NCBI GenBank assembly: GCA_947034885.2
Contig: OX344749.2
Location: 14,337,501-14,401,500 of the forward strand
DNA from: Thuidium tamariscinum
Taxonomy: Eukaryota; Streptophyta; Bryopsida; Hypnales; Thuidiaceae
Direction of reading: 5' to 3'
DNA: 64,000 nt
Shown here: piece after piece, positions 46,798 through 59,438 of the stretch
How positions within the stretch are numbered: position 1 is the first letter of the stretch
How the letters are laid out: each line of letters begins with the position of its first letter
The notes under the pieces: generated by a model
Told to the model about the DNA's origin: nothing
The model's input: only the letters and a program-made list of their open reading frames with translations
Databases searched by the model: none
Program-made: the position numbers and the translations under genes

Positions 46798-49700
46798 ATG
46801 ATCTGCCATGGCTACCCGTGGACAGCGCCTCTGGTCCCCAGGAGCAAGAGCTTTGGCTTGAACAGGTCCACCAGGAGAGGATGCCAGTTCATGGCCTTGA
46901 GGGCGATGCAGAATACTCGTAGTGAAGAATGGGTGCTGGCCATTGATGTGGGGACCGGGGGAACCAAGGCCGCTCTAATTAGCAAGCTGGGCACTGTGGT
47001 GGCTTCGGCGTTCCATCGACATCCGGACCCCGCCCCTTCTCGTCTGTGAGTCTCCTCAGCTCAGCTGGTGGAATCTCTTGGGTTTAGGGTTTAGGGTTTG
47101 ACTCAGGAATTGAATGATTATGATTGTGTATTCTATCCACATTACACGCATTTGTGTAATGAGTTTCTTTTTATTTTGTGTTGTGTCTTGACCTCGTCCT
47201 GGACTCCTGAGCTCTTTCATGAAATCTGAATTTGGGTTTGGGAATCTGAATGAAGTGTGTGGTTAACGTTCAAGTAGCTAATGGGCGTTGTCTCCCTAGT
47301 CAATTCTACATGTTTCGTGTGGCGGATTTAGCACTTCAAGCCATTGGTGTAGGCAGTATTAGATTACATTGCATTGTTTAGCAATTGTATGATTCCCCCG
47401 TCCCTTATCATAGATGGCAACCCCGGAAACATTCGGAAAGTTTGGCTGGCATGGCTGGCATTGGGTGACCATCATCTATCTTCTCCTTGTAGCTTTTAGT
47501 ACAAGATTGTGAATTTAAGTTAACTCGTGGAAGTGAATGTAAATTTGTTGCAAAATAGTTGGTGAGAATGGGCACAATGCAGGCATTTTGTACCTAATTA
47601 AAGTTAACTAAAGTTATTACTCGGTTGGTGCGGTCGGGGCCAAAAGGGGAGGGCCAGCAAGTGCTGAGCAGGAAGTGGAGAGCTGGTGGTGGGCTACGAT
47701 TCAGGCTGTGCAGGCATGCTGGGCCAAGAGCAGCGGTGGCAGAGTGGGCGCGTTGGCTGTCACGGGACAAATGCAGAATGTCATCCTTTTGCCTGAGGCA
47801 TGTGATATAACCCTTGGATGCTTTGAACCTCGGGAAACTTATGTGCCAAGAATTAATTCAGATGTCAAGAAAGGGGGCATGAAGTTCTGTGCTGTAATGT
47901 TCCCCTCCAGTGGTGCAATTTCATGATTGTAGTTTGATCTACATATTCTGCAGGATGGATGTCAATCGGTTCCACCAGCCATTTTGTATTCAGATGCTCG
48001 TGCTGTCGAAGAAGTAGCTGAGGTATGTTCTTGCTACATGAGGGGATTGAAAGCCGCCGTTTTTTATGTGTAAATCATCCCTGGATTCTTGCTGTACACT
48101 TATGGATCTCAAAATGGATTTTGAAGGTTGCTGGGATGGCAGGAGGGCCTGAGTGTGTGGCATCTATAACTGGGACACACCAAGGTGCCTCCAGGTAAGG
48201 TACTACTAGTTAATGCTAAAGAATAGTGCTTTTCTGATAGTAGAAATAGTTCTTGATACTCCTTATTACGTTTTTGTTCTTATGAAAACTTCTCTTTTTT
48301 AACAGTTTACTGGCCAAGCTTCGGTGGCTAGACAAGCACATCCCTACTGCTGCTGATCAATGCCAAACGCTCTTGTTTGGCGGGTATGTTTTCTTACGAT
48401 TACCGGCTTCTGTTGATTGAAGTCCTCTGTTATGGAATGTAAAAATGCTGGCGTTATCTATTCATTTGGGTTGAGCAGATTTGTGGTGCGGCGGTATCTG
48501 TCAGATTTGCAAATCCAGGCACCTGGAGTATTGAACTGGATCAGGTGTTAGTTGTTGGCAGGCATGACTATGTTGTCTGGAAGCTTTGTGGAGCTTTTGT
48601 CTCAGACACCACCACTGCCTCAACTACTGGCCTTCTGGACCTCTCTTTCCAGGTGAAGACTGCAGTCCCCTCAAACAGAGAACGACCACTAATAACCGTT
48701 ATTATTTTAAAGAATAACTGGGATTTTAATCATGACACGGGGCCGCCTATGATTTTCTCCTATTCCTCAATGTTACTTGGTAGTGTTACAAGAATTATTT
48801 GTCAGCAAGGCTGCAATTAGATTGGATTTCTGCCTGACACCATTTTCTATGGGGTGGCCAAGTTGATCCGACCTTCAATTGTATATAGATGCCCTCCGTA
48901 GTGCAAAGTCGTTTTTGTCCTACTAGCTGATATTGGATTGCAGTATGCTGAAGGTCTGATCAACTCAGTGGAGCTCGGGCATTGGATGGAAAAGCTACCT
49001 CCAATCAAGGCTGCTAATTTACCTTGCGGTATGTAAATTTTAACTCGCAAAAGGTGCCTGGCTGTTGTCCTCTGTATTGTCTGTCGATACCACATCAAAG
49101 TTTATCAAGTGATCACGGAGAGGAATATGTGTTAATGTCCTTGTCTGGAGTGATTGTAGGATCTGCACGACATTTCTAACTAGCTTGCGTAACAGGAGCC
49201 GTCAGTTCGATGGCCGCTGAACAGCTTGGAATGCCAAATTTACGCGGGGTCCCAGTGCTGCACTGCTGTGGTGACGCAGGTGCGTGTACACTCGGGTAGG
49301 TCTCTTTTTTCTGTCTTCAGTGCATTACATAGCATAGAGAAATATTCACGAACTCAAGATTCCATTGGGTTTTTTTCCAAATAACTTCGTATGAGAACAG
49401 ACGTCCTTACGCTGATTATGGTTGCTTTTGAGAACTCGAATTCGGCTGTTCGAGAACTTCCTCTGGTTTATAATCACTTCACTGGTCACCTTAAGTGTAA
49501 AATTTGGACTTCTGGTGTGTTTGGAACATTTTATAGAAGATTTCATATGTTTGAATCAATTTCGAATGTTTTTTAGTCATTTCATTGCTTCTAATAATTT
49601 TTGTATCAGTAATTTAGGCGGCAGCCTGACTTTTGTCCCCTGTTATTTTGGGGCAGTGATTTGGTCTAGAATTGTTTATTTTTTGAGTTTGAGTCTATCA

Positions 49701-52105
49701 TCTCTATCTGACTTTCATATTGAGTAAGAATTTGACAAGTCTTCTTGCTATCATGTATGCACATTCATGTTACAGGGCTGGTGCAGGGAGTCCTGGAAGT
49801 TTGTATGCATACATTGGCACCTCTGGGTACTTTCCCGATCTTTCGCATACTTTCTCTCGGGGAGAGTTATGTTGTTCCCACAAAAATTTGTTAATTCAAG
49901 AACTCGAAATTTGCATAATGAAAGATTTAGAAGGAAATCTCTGATATTAGAATTGAATATATCCCCAATTGGAACTTGTTGGGTGGTGTAGGTGGGTGGC
50001 AGGATCATTTCAGCGACGCATCGTAGGATCTGAAGTTGACAGTGGGGTAGTCTTTCTTTGTCAGTGAATCCTATCCTAATGCCACTGTATCAACGCACTT
50101 GACATTCATGCCTGTTACTTGACATCATTTGTTCAACATTCCTTTACAAACTACATTCAGACGATTTGCAGGAAGTTGAAATCACTGAGGTTTTTGCTCT
50201 TCTGATTAAAATTTTTGCAGGCATCAAGATCAGCTGGAGTCTTTACACTGGGACACCCTGATGAGTCATTGGTTTTCAAAACTGGTATATTTAGACTTCA
50301 GCCCCAAATGAGCCTTCCCTCTGCAATATTCAAATTTGCAGATGCCATGTGTTGAAAGGGGCTAATCCTTTAGGTAGCTTCAAGGAAGGTAATGAAATGT
50401 ACCTATTGAAAGAAGAAATCATACCATAAATTTAAGATAGAAATATGTTTTGAATGTTAGTGTTTTTGACTATGAGCTTCCAAAGTAGACATTCTATTCT
50501 AGATTAGGCACTTGAGAGTGAAATCAGATGAGCATGCTCTCATGGTTTGAAAACATTTACGTGACATGGACTGTTGATCATGCAGGATCCATCATGACTG
50601 CTGGAGGTAATCTTGCATGGTCTGCTGCCAATATTGGAGGTCCTGGTAAGTTGTTTCTCAGTCGTGGTTGTGGATTGTTTATCCTTGAAGGAGGTGGTCA
50701 TTGTGGGCTGAGCTCATTGGGCTACTAGGAGAGAGTCCAACAATTGAAAAGCTCGCCTGGCAGGGAGTGCAAGCTTGGAAGAGATTGATAGAATGATCAA
50801 GTTGGAAAGTGCTGGCTCTGGAGGACTTTTATACCTTCCTTACTTGAATGGTATGTTATTGCAACCTTTCTGATTCCTTTCTGCCTTGGTACTTGATTGG
50901 GAGAAAAATAAATTGTCAGATTGTTCTGGAGTTAATTTCCAAATTGTGTTTAACATCTGGTGTGATTATGTGCAGGAGAGAGGTGCCCATTTGAGGATGG
51001 CAGCGCTCGTGGATGCTTTCTAGGCATTTCAACAACCACCACTCGTTCACATATGTTTCGAGCTGTGAGTGAGCTCTTCCCTCCTGTGAATTTCTCGCTG
51101 TATGCCATCTCTAGTGTTAAAGCTGAGTAGATTTTGTATTATCAAGCTCAGAGCAATGCCTATGTAGAACAGAACTCAACCTCAAGACATTCACGCCGAA
51201 TCGCTTCTTCCTGATACTGGCAGGTCATGGAAGGGGTTGCCTTTGCTATGCGTTCTAGCCGTGATGCCCTCGATAGAAGAGCGATTCTCCACAGAGGTAG
51301 TTACTCTCTACTCTTGAAGTTACAATTTCAAATACAAGACGAGACTGGTTTAGAAGGAGACTCACTTCTCTTCTTTTGATCATTAGCAGGTGTTACCCCT
51401 CTGCGCCTAGTTGGTGGTGGAGCCAGATCTCCAGTCTGGCCTGCTATAATTGCAGGGGTGTTTGGCCAGACAGTGGAGGTTCTTGCAGACGCCCAGGTGT
51501 TTCATCACACATCAGCTCACCTCTTCTAGATATCAATACTGAAGCTCTTGAATGTGCCATTGCTTACCCATAGTAGGGTCTCCTAAAAATAGTCAGTGTC
51601 CTAAAAGCACCACACTAAAATCTTGGTGCATATTGATTAAAAGTTCGTCAATATCTGATCAGTTTCAAAGCAAGACTCCTTGAGAACTATTTTAGACGCA
51701 ATCCGAAGAAGGCATTTTTTGGTGCGATAAAAGCCTCTTTCATTCGCCAACAAGAACAAATTAAAATTTTTATCAGTTTTGTAAAAGAAACTATTCATCA
51801 ACAGCAGAAGTTGCGATTTTGGTGTCACTGCATTAGCTATTGCAACTTCCATCAATGACAAGAACATGTGGTCATGGCAGGAGGTAGGTGTGAAGGGAGC
51901 TGCTCTGCTTGCTGGGCAGTGGCTTGGTTGGCATTCCTCACTTACGGCCGAAGGGGATTGGATTCAGAAGCAGCAATCATTTGAGCCTTCACCTGCAGAA
52001 ATTGAGGTCTACAACGAGCTGCACAACGTGTACACACAAGCGTATGGTGGAGTAAGAAATACTTGCCATGAACTTGCTGCAATTCGTAGCTCCAGAAACC
52101 TGTAG
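46798..52105 (+). CDS. Xylulokinase-like FGGY carbohydrate kinase, probably plastid-targeted
   Basis: Predicted ATP-dependent sugar kinase of the FGGY/XylB type; xylulose is the likeliest substrate but is not proven. Seventeen exons: 46798-47045, 47614-47797, 47954-48022, 48127-48194, 48306-48383, 48562-48652, 48944-49028, 49196-49295, 49776-49826, 49992-50046, 50221-50284, 50586-50645, 50764-50850, 50976-51064, 51224-51296, 51390-51496 and 51881-52105, about 577 residues with all phases matching. The first roughly 43 residues are Ser/Arg-rich, like a transit peptide. The ATP-site start is AIDVGTGGTKAAL (D50). TGQMQNVILL, PAILYSDARA, LFGGHDYVVWKL and IGTSGWVAGSF follow. D301 in CCGDAGACTLG fits the catalytic Asp. 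The C-terminal ATPase lobe has LRLVGGGARSPVWPAI and EVGVKGAALLA. The overall sequence is closer to bacterial-type XylB than to cytosolic eukaryotic xylulokinase. Intron 2 appears to use a GC-AG boundary. Confidence 0.88.
47078..47098. promoter_or_regulatory. Telobox cluster in kinase intron 1
   Basis: GGGTTTAGGGTTTAGGGTTT lies about 35 bases after the exon 1 donor. This is the plant telobox sequence, known from promoters and first introns of growth-related plant genes. A role here is an inference. Confidence 0.55.
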
Positions 52106-53343
52106 AAACTGGTGATTGATCCGGCGCTTTCACGACGAACAGCTGCCCTACTTTCAGCTTCGAGCACGAGAATGTGGTGCTTTCACCATTTGTCTGTGGA
52201 CACTTAAAGCATGCGTGTGAACTAGTCGGCAAATCTTGCTTGAATAAATTCATGTTCCGTTTGATGTCGGTCTCTTGTTAGCCAATATCACACTTCCTCG
52301 TCAAATGACTCCATTGCAATTTGAGAAGCTCATCTGGTTGGGCTATCCTGCACACTATGCATCGTCGCGGAGATGGTGTTTGCCGTTTAGACGAAACGAG
52401 CCAGTCTTCCTCTAAAGCTCCTACCTAATCCTTCGTTACTTTCATCTCGTTTGCCGTTTAAACGAAACCAGCAAGATCGTGTTGTCGCTGCGTCGTTGTC
52501 ACGGCTCAATCCTTGAAACTTTCATGCGCTTATTACGACTCCTCAGAGCGCTGACTTGCAGGAGTAAATTCTTCAACTGAAGTACTACTGACAACTCCAA
52601 CAACCACATAGCCAGACTAGATCTAAATGAAAAGGCTTTGTCAAAAGCTACATGTTGCAATAACATCGATGAAATTTGAATTTCGAGTTCTCTTTGTAAT
52701 CTCCTCGCATGGACACTGAGAAGCTGCATGCTCAGCAAGTCCGAAATTGAATATTCAAACTTTCGTCTCCACAGTTGGTACTTCCAACTGTCACTGAGGA
52801 GTTGGTGAGCAGATCCACTAATTTGCCGAGTTCAGTCCGCTCTGCACGAGGGATTCGCAGTTGCAATGTCATAACATGAAAGCACGATGATATGTAAGTT
52901 ACATGCGTTGTTCAGGTGGTCGTTTGTCGAACTCAAACTCTGGTAACAACCTCTGGTTTCAGGAAAAACAGTCGGCTAACACTACCTTACATGATTACCG
53001 TGTGCTAACAATGCGAGCAAAACTAAAAGCTGCGACAAGAAGGCTTGCACAGTACTAATTCCATCCAACTTGGAGGTATCTCACTTGCCAACGATAGCAA
53101 TGCTGAAATTAAGGTCCAGGTGTAGGAGACGATGGAAAACAATCCGCACCCACGATTTGAATATTTGATTTCCTGGTGAAAGTTTCTTGGACTTGCACGC
53201 AGTTCCGATTCAAAGTCAATTTGAGAAGCGTACTACCCACTCACAAGCTACTATGACAGTCTTGATCAATTGCGACTTGCAAAAATTCCGAGGTTTACAC
53301 CCTAACTTCCAAGCGGCGTGCTCTGGTTCCGTGACAAATCGAC
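52106..53343. other. Short intergenic region between convergent genes
   Basis: It should hold the 3' UTRs of the FGGY kinase (plus) and the acyltransferase (minus). Frames here are short and unremarkable. No RNA gene is seen. Confidence 0.4.
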
Positions 53344-55155
53344 TTACTCAATTATGAGCTTGTGATTGGGATCCGGCGACAATCCTACATACTTGTCGAA
53401 CAACTGTCTCAAGCTTTCAACGTACCGTTGATGGAACTCGTCGATGCTTTCACCTTCCTTCGAAAACAAAGCATCGCCGAAGACAAGAAGAAGCTCCCTG
53501 CGTAGGTGGCCACACATTATCCTGAATTCCAACTACTCCAGAATTCAAATATTCAACTGGAAGAGAAGATATGCAGGAATAGAATTGCTTGCCGGGGAAT
53601 TCGCGCAGTGGAGCTTACTTGCGATAGGGCATAGGTAAGTGAAACATGCCCCGCAAGAAAGGGACGCCAATCTTCACATACTTATTCACCCATTGCCAGA
53701 AATCCAGGACTGCTTTAGGATCGTGCTTGAACATCTGCTCACAAAGTCCACCATTCTTGTTGTGAACCTTTCTTTGATTGAAACATTAACTTTCGATCCA
53801 AACAGAAAAGCAATTGATGGTTTACCTGATTTTCATTGAAGGCATACACAGGCACTACACCGGCACCCTCGTCCATAGCTATCTGAAGAAATCCCCTCCT
53901 GCAAGCATGCACTAGCGAGCGCTTTAGAGGAGATGGGGCTCCAAGCTTTGTTGCTCAAGAACAAACGATTATTGTCAGCGAGGTAAAGCCTTGAGCAATG
54001 AACCTTTTCCTGAGGTACAAGAAATCAGCATGGTCTTGTGTGCCCAAGCACACTTCCTTCACGCCGCCCACGGCGATGGTCACCTGCACGTACAGAATCA
54101 GGTAGAGCTAAGCGTTCTGTGACAAGTATCCTCCACAACAATCCCTCAGCTTAAAAAGGAAAAAATTCAATCGAGGCAGCTTACATGATCCTTGTTCCGC
54201 AACTTGTCCACGATGTCCTTCTTGCCAGCAGGCATGATTCCAATAACGTAGAACCAGTTCCTTGCAATTGGCACATAGAAAAATGCTGCCGCAGCCGTTT
54301 GAAACAAATCCCCTGCGCGCACTCCCCTATTGACTCAGGGAACAGAGACTTCTATTAACCTAAAAATTCATCAACTGCTTAGGCAAAACTAACCCCTGAA
54401 GGAGCTGTCCAAGGATTCAAATTTTCGTGATCAGTTCGATTGGATCATATTCTGAATAGTATACTGTGGTTCGAGTCAAATTTTATGTCACTAGCATCAA
54501 CAAAGAACATTGCGAGTAATAGTCCAAACATTGATCAAAATCCGACAAAAGAAAGCCTCCTTATGACCAACTCAATTTTACGACCATAAAACATGAGACC
54601 CCGTTTCGAATTCTCTGAGAACCTCATTTTTGTACCTTGATTGAGCTTGAGAGGCGCTCTCCAAATCTCATGCAACTGCGAGAACATGGTGTAGGCATAA
54701 AACATACGCCCATGGGGATGAAAGGCAAAGATGTAGGTCTTGTCTTGCGGCAGAGCCTCCTTGGGAACGATAATGAACTTGGCAGACGGCAGATACACCG
54801 CCAGAGCCTCATACAAAACCCTCACTCTCCTTCGCACCGACTTGGAGTAATAGAGCGGCACGAAAGCAAGCAAGACCAGGACGCCGAAGTAAGCTGTCAA
54901 TCCGATGAATGGTGATTCTCGCTGCAAGTAATAAGCCAAATAGCAGAGCACAAAATGTGGGACACCGGTGAATGGCAGCATGTGGTAGAAAATTAAAATG
55001 AGCACCGTGCCGGCAGTGGTGGAGTCCGGCTTTGCGAAGTAGTGAATCTGTGCAGCATCTTCTATTGCTTTTGACTGATCATGCTCGGTTTGGTGCTCCC
55101 CCTGCAACTCTTGTTGGGTCGCCAATTGCGAATAGTCGCCTCCCACGCTCCCCAT
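53344..55155 (-). CDS. DGAT2: DGAT2-family acyl-CoA:diacylglycerol acyltransferase
   Basis: Makes triacylglycerol (or monoacyl/wax products) from acyl-CoA in the endoplasmic reticulum membrane. Six exons: 55155-54636, 54321-54185, 54083-54004, 53898-53826, 53734-53619 and 53497-53344, giving 359 residues, all in phase. After a polar N-terminus come two membrane segments (about residues 50-72 and 84-104). The active-site motif HPHG is at 146-149 in FAFHPHG. Downstream are ARNWFYVIGIMPAGKKD, VTIAVGGVKEVCLG, the RKRRGFLQIAMDEGAGVVPVYAFNENQ block, and the family C-terminus IDEFHQRYVESLRQLFDKY. Land-plant DGAT2 usually has EPHS here; HPHG is the form known from animals, fungi and algae. The exon 2 acceptor is the second AG of AATAGGGGAG, chosen because only it keeps the family frame. 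The frame is open above ATG 55155, but no earlier ATG occurs in it. Confidence 0.9.
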
Positions 55156-56099
55156 TCTGTGCAAAATTGCAAGTGACTACCACGTCCTCATTCAAATTTC
55201 ACAGATCTTCCCACCTATCCTTGCTTCAATTCGTCTCTGCCGGCCTGCTCCTGGTCTCGCCAACTCGCTAATTCATCACCAATAATTGAGAAATCGACAT
55301 TGCACAACAACCTGCACATTCAACGATCAGCGCAGCAATTTGACCCAAAACCTCTTCCGTGTCTTGCACCCTAAGTCAAGGTCGGTCTGTCGAAGTTGAA
55401 GCACATCCATATCGGTTCCAATTCAAATATTTTCTATTCATTCTTCTCAAATAATGCTACATCCGACCGTCTTTCAGTGTACTGGACTGAAAGAGCTTCC
55501 AAAGACCTTTCAATGTTGCAAGGTGTCGGTTGTGAGCAGAGCATGCAATTCAGACAGACTACAAGTTAGAGCCACCACGAAATTGTAGCTTTAGAAAGCA
55601 CTGTTGGCTCAGCCTCCCAGTCCCCAAGTGTGTATTGCATGTGCTACTCACAGGAGGAGGAGGGGGTCTTATCGGAGATCCAAGTACTGGACAGTCCTGA
55701 ATATGGTAAGTTAGCTAAAAATAAACAGGATGCAGATGCACGTTCATGATTAAAAAGTTCAGATTTTTACAACCAGTCTGTTTTATATTCTAGATCGATA
55801 TGCAGTACTTATGCTTCACCTTCATTCGAAGGCATGAAAAATGTGTTCACCAATACAAAGTCATACCGGTATAATAATAATCACAGGAACTTGTAAACAA
55901 CTTCAATTTAGGGAGAAAAGACGACTTGATCCTCCTTTAGAAAGTAGGGACACCCAAATGAGCCCAAGTGTCTCAAGTAGGAACACTTGAATTTGCTAGG
56001 TACCTAAAAGTGCCACCCACCAATAGATGTAATGATTGTGTACATCTCCTTCATCAACGAAATGTACCAATTGTTGAAGAAATCATTTTTGATTATCTA
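55156..56099. other. Upstream region of the acyltransferase gene
   Basis: Less AT-rich than the DNA further right, consistent with the promoter and leader of the DGAT2 gene and possibly an unrecognised short exon. I see no second gene. Confidence 0.35.
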
Positions 56100-56347
56100 T
56101 TAACCCCTGAACGCCCCAGAGACCAAAATCTAGCCTCTCCAATTTGAAAAACTTTCTTGTTTGACTATTATAATTTTTTGCATGGTATGGTCAAAGCACG
56201 TGTCCTTTTCCCCAAACCTCCACGTTTCTCTTGACTACCAATTGGTATGATTGGTTTATGTGGATTTCTTCTTAGAAGAAAGTTTGAGTGGAATGAGTTT
56301 GGAAAGGTTTGGATTTCAATGAATTCACTCTAGCACTCAAGGGTTAA
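56100..56347. mobile_element. Short TTAA-flanked inverted-terminal element
   Basis: The left edge TTAACCCCTGAACGCCCCAG and the right edge, reverse complemented TTAACCCTTGAGTGCTAGAG, form an imperfect inverted pair with TTAA outermost. The length is 248 bp. The interior differs from the 230-bp family, so it represents another member of the same end-type group. Confidence 0.6.
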
Positions 56348-58415
56348 AAAAACCTTTTGATCCTTCATAATTTTTGAATATGTTGTCCAAATATTATATT
56401 TTTGAGTGCATTGAAATCTCCTCTCATTTTCCAATTAGAATATTGTTTTTCTAAATTCTTATCAATTTAAAAATAGAAATTGATAATAGTAGAAAACTAA
56501 TTGGTGTACCTACCTCTCTTGAATGGATGCAATTATACCTTTGTTTGTATCTAATTTAGTAATATAAGTAGACTTTATATTACATATTTATGTAATTGGT
56601 CGTGAAAAATGTTCAAACATCTATTTGGGTTGAAACACCTATAACCAACACTTTAAGCAATTCTGCATACTTTGAAGTGGAATCAACACATGAGATTATC
56701 CTTAACAAACAAGCAATTGAAACTCAATAATCTTGAAAATAATTTTCTGAATATGTGTAAATATGCTATGAATTTGTTAATTTCAAATATGTGGTATACC
56801 CAAAATCATTTTTTGCATTCATATATGCAAATTATACATTTGAAGGTTCCTATATTAACATGTTTTCAAGATTGATTTAAAGCACACAATTGAAAGGTGT
56901 GATGCTACCTTTAGGTAATTAGGTAGTTGTATCTAGCTACAATTTGTTTCTAAAATCTTCTTCTAAAATTCTTGCTTAAAATTCATTGCTTCTATTTATG
57001 AAAGATTAGGGTTGATTTTGGACAAATTTATTTTCAATGCTTTAAAAATTTATAGATTATTTCTACAATGTCCAAAAATGCAAGCCAAAAAATCGTAGAA
57101 TTTATTTTTGAAGATCCATTAAAAATTTAAGATATTTTAATAATAGAAACCATGCTCACTTGTTTATTTGAAAAAAATTTGGTGCATGAATCACATTAAT
57201 GTACAAATGTAAAATACATATACATTAGGCAAGTCAATTCCAAGTATTTAAGTCAAATATTGAAATAATACTAAGTTGGAATATGTAAAAATCTAATTTG
57301 ATTTCAATATTCATTCTACAACTTATCTTATTCTATGGGAGTCATTAAGACCTGTACTTAATCCTATATATAGCTATAGGACTTAGAATTTTTTTTAAGA
57401 AAATTTGTCAAAAATTGCTTATTAAACTAACATTTTTTAGTACATTAATCAAAATTTAAAATAAATTTTTTTAGCCTCAACTACGCAAAAGTGTAATAGA
57501 CTACTACAAAAATGTGTAGAAATTTTTTTGTCCATTTAATGACATGGATTAAAATTAGAATGTTTGAAGTGAGAAAAATATATTTTTTTCATTCCTACTA
57601 GACAGGGTCATTTGGCTTAAAGCTCTTTTGGAGTAAAATATTTTCTTTATATAAAATTAAGTCCCTACTCTATTGAATACTACATTTTCTTAGCTACATG
57701 TGTGCAAAATTTTAGAAGCAAATATAGGGTCTACCAAAATCATTTTAGAATGGGAAGTTGATCAAGTGAAATAGTAATACACTATCAATAGTCATTTTTG
57801 ATATATTCCCATATAGTGAGGAAGTTTTTTTAGTTAAAATCCAAATGATGAAAAGTTAGAGACAAACATTTGGATTATGAAGAAAAATTTTCAAGAACTT
57901 TAAGATTAAAGATTTTAAGATGATAGCATTAGAGAAAAATTATTATTTTTTCAAACTTGTAGCCTAATAGGGCTTGTAGAGTTCTAATTTGTCTTGAAAT
58001 GAGTTTTTCCACTAAAAGTAGATTTCAAATAAAAATTGAATAATATAATATATTATGTTAGTTACATACATACCAAATTTTAGAAGTAAATGAGGAATTT
58101 AGCAAAAAGTGCCAAAAATGCTTCAATTTTTTCAAGCAATATAGTAGGGAGAACAATATATTTGTGTTTGTTTATGAACAAGAGCACATTCTTTGAGGTT
58201 AATTGTATAATGTAATAAGGTATCTACATTTAATATCAACAATTTTTTTTCAAACCTACAATATTGAATACAATTCCAAAAAATATCATATCAATAAATG
58301 AAAGAAAAAATAAATGCTATTGGTTTGAGAATTTTTAGAGTTTGCATAAACATACTACAAATTTTCAAAGTTGAGGTCATAGAAGTACCTATTGTTAACT
58401 CACTAAACTATCGTT
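56348..58415. other. Very AT-rich intergenic DNA
   Basis: Nothing coding or structured was recognised. Frames are short and reflect AT-rich codons only. Confidence 0.45.
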
Positions 58416-59057
58416 AACCCCTAAATGCCCAAGGCTTGTTTTAAACTTTTTGGAATTTGCTCTAAATTGAACAAAATTCCAACATTTTGATAAGTTGAAT
58501 TAATTTTTTTTGTATTGTAACCATACAAATTCAAAGTAGACATGTTAGAAATGACATAGGAAAAGAAAACACAACAATATCACTTATGGAATGAAAGATT
58601 ATAATGTTTGATCATGAAGGTGTAAAAACTATAAAAATCTTTGAGCTCTCTTTTTGTATGTCAAATCTAAAAAGTTGGTCACCAAAAAAATATGAGGTTG
58701 AAGGACCTAACAAGCATAACCCCAATCAATTCATAGCTTCTCAAAATCTGCTCTACAATTTTTTTAAATGAAATTTTAGTGTGATTTTTTCTCTAAGATC
58801 TAGTGTATTTGAGGTTCATTTTCAAGAGTCCTTAACACTATGGAATGTCAAGATTGCAGTGGGTACCCTTGCACTAAATCTTGAACAAAAAAATTATAAT
58901 CATTCATTTTTAAAATTGGAGTATTGATGCTAAACTAGACTTCAAAAAGAATCTTCCAAAAATATAAACTACTAAAAATAAAAGTTTGGTAAAGTTTTAT
59001 TTAACTTCAAAGAAACTTTGACACCACATTTGGGTGCCTTGGGCATTTAGGGGTTAA
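58416..59057. mobile_element. TTAA-flanked element with perfect terminal inverted repeats
   Basis: TTAACCCCTAAATGCCCAAG begins at 58416, and its exact inverse CTTGGGCATTTAGGGGTTAA ends at 59057; the identity continues two bases further inward (22 in all). TTAA at both outermost positions followed by CCC/GGG is the arrangement of piggyBac-type transposons. The right 360 bp recur at 40027-40395. The 642-bp element has no transposase frame. The perfect ends suggest it is the youngest of the TTAA elements in the window. Confidence 0.75.
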
Positions 59058-59438
59058 TTGAACATCTTTGAATGCTTTAACTTTTATTTTTTGTTTCAAA
59101 TAACTCTTTAGGCAACTTCCATTATATGTTTCTTTTTTTGATACAAAACCGCAAAGTCCCTCCAAAATTTTGTCGACCACAAAAATAGCCTGGTAGAAAA
59201 AGAAACCTTGCATCCATTGGTTCCTTTTGAAAACTAATGTTGAATTTGCTTGTCTTTAAGTTATTTGGATCCTTGAGCGGTCGGTGGCAAACGGCTGGTG
59301 TTGCACAAGGGTGAGGATAGCTTAGCTCAGTACAACGTTCTGAGCAGCATAGATTCGAGGAGCGGTGTTTAGATCTCAACATTCCGTGCGAGATCAATGC
59401 AACTTTGGTATTGAGGACAGGGTTGCAGATTTGCAGCT

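Noticed and set aside
48481..48545. Possible extra exon in the kinase gene (ATTTGTGGTGCGG to GGATCAG)
   Set aside because: Direct joining of 48383 to 48562 gives the family motif LLFGGHDYVVWKL in phase; inserting this segment would break it.
59270..59350. Possible tRNA-like segment with GGCAAACGG and TAGCTTAGCTCAG
   Set aside because: No cloverleaf with matching acceptor and T arms could be drawn.
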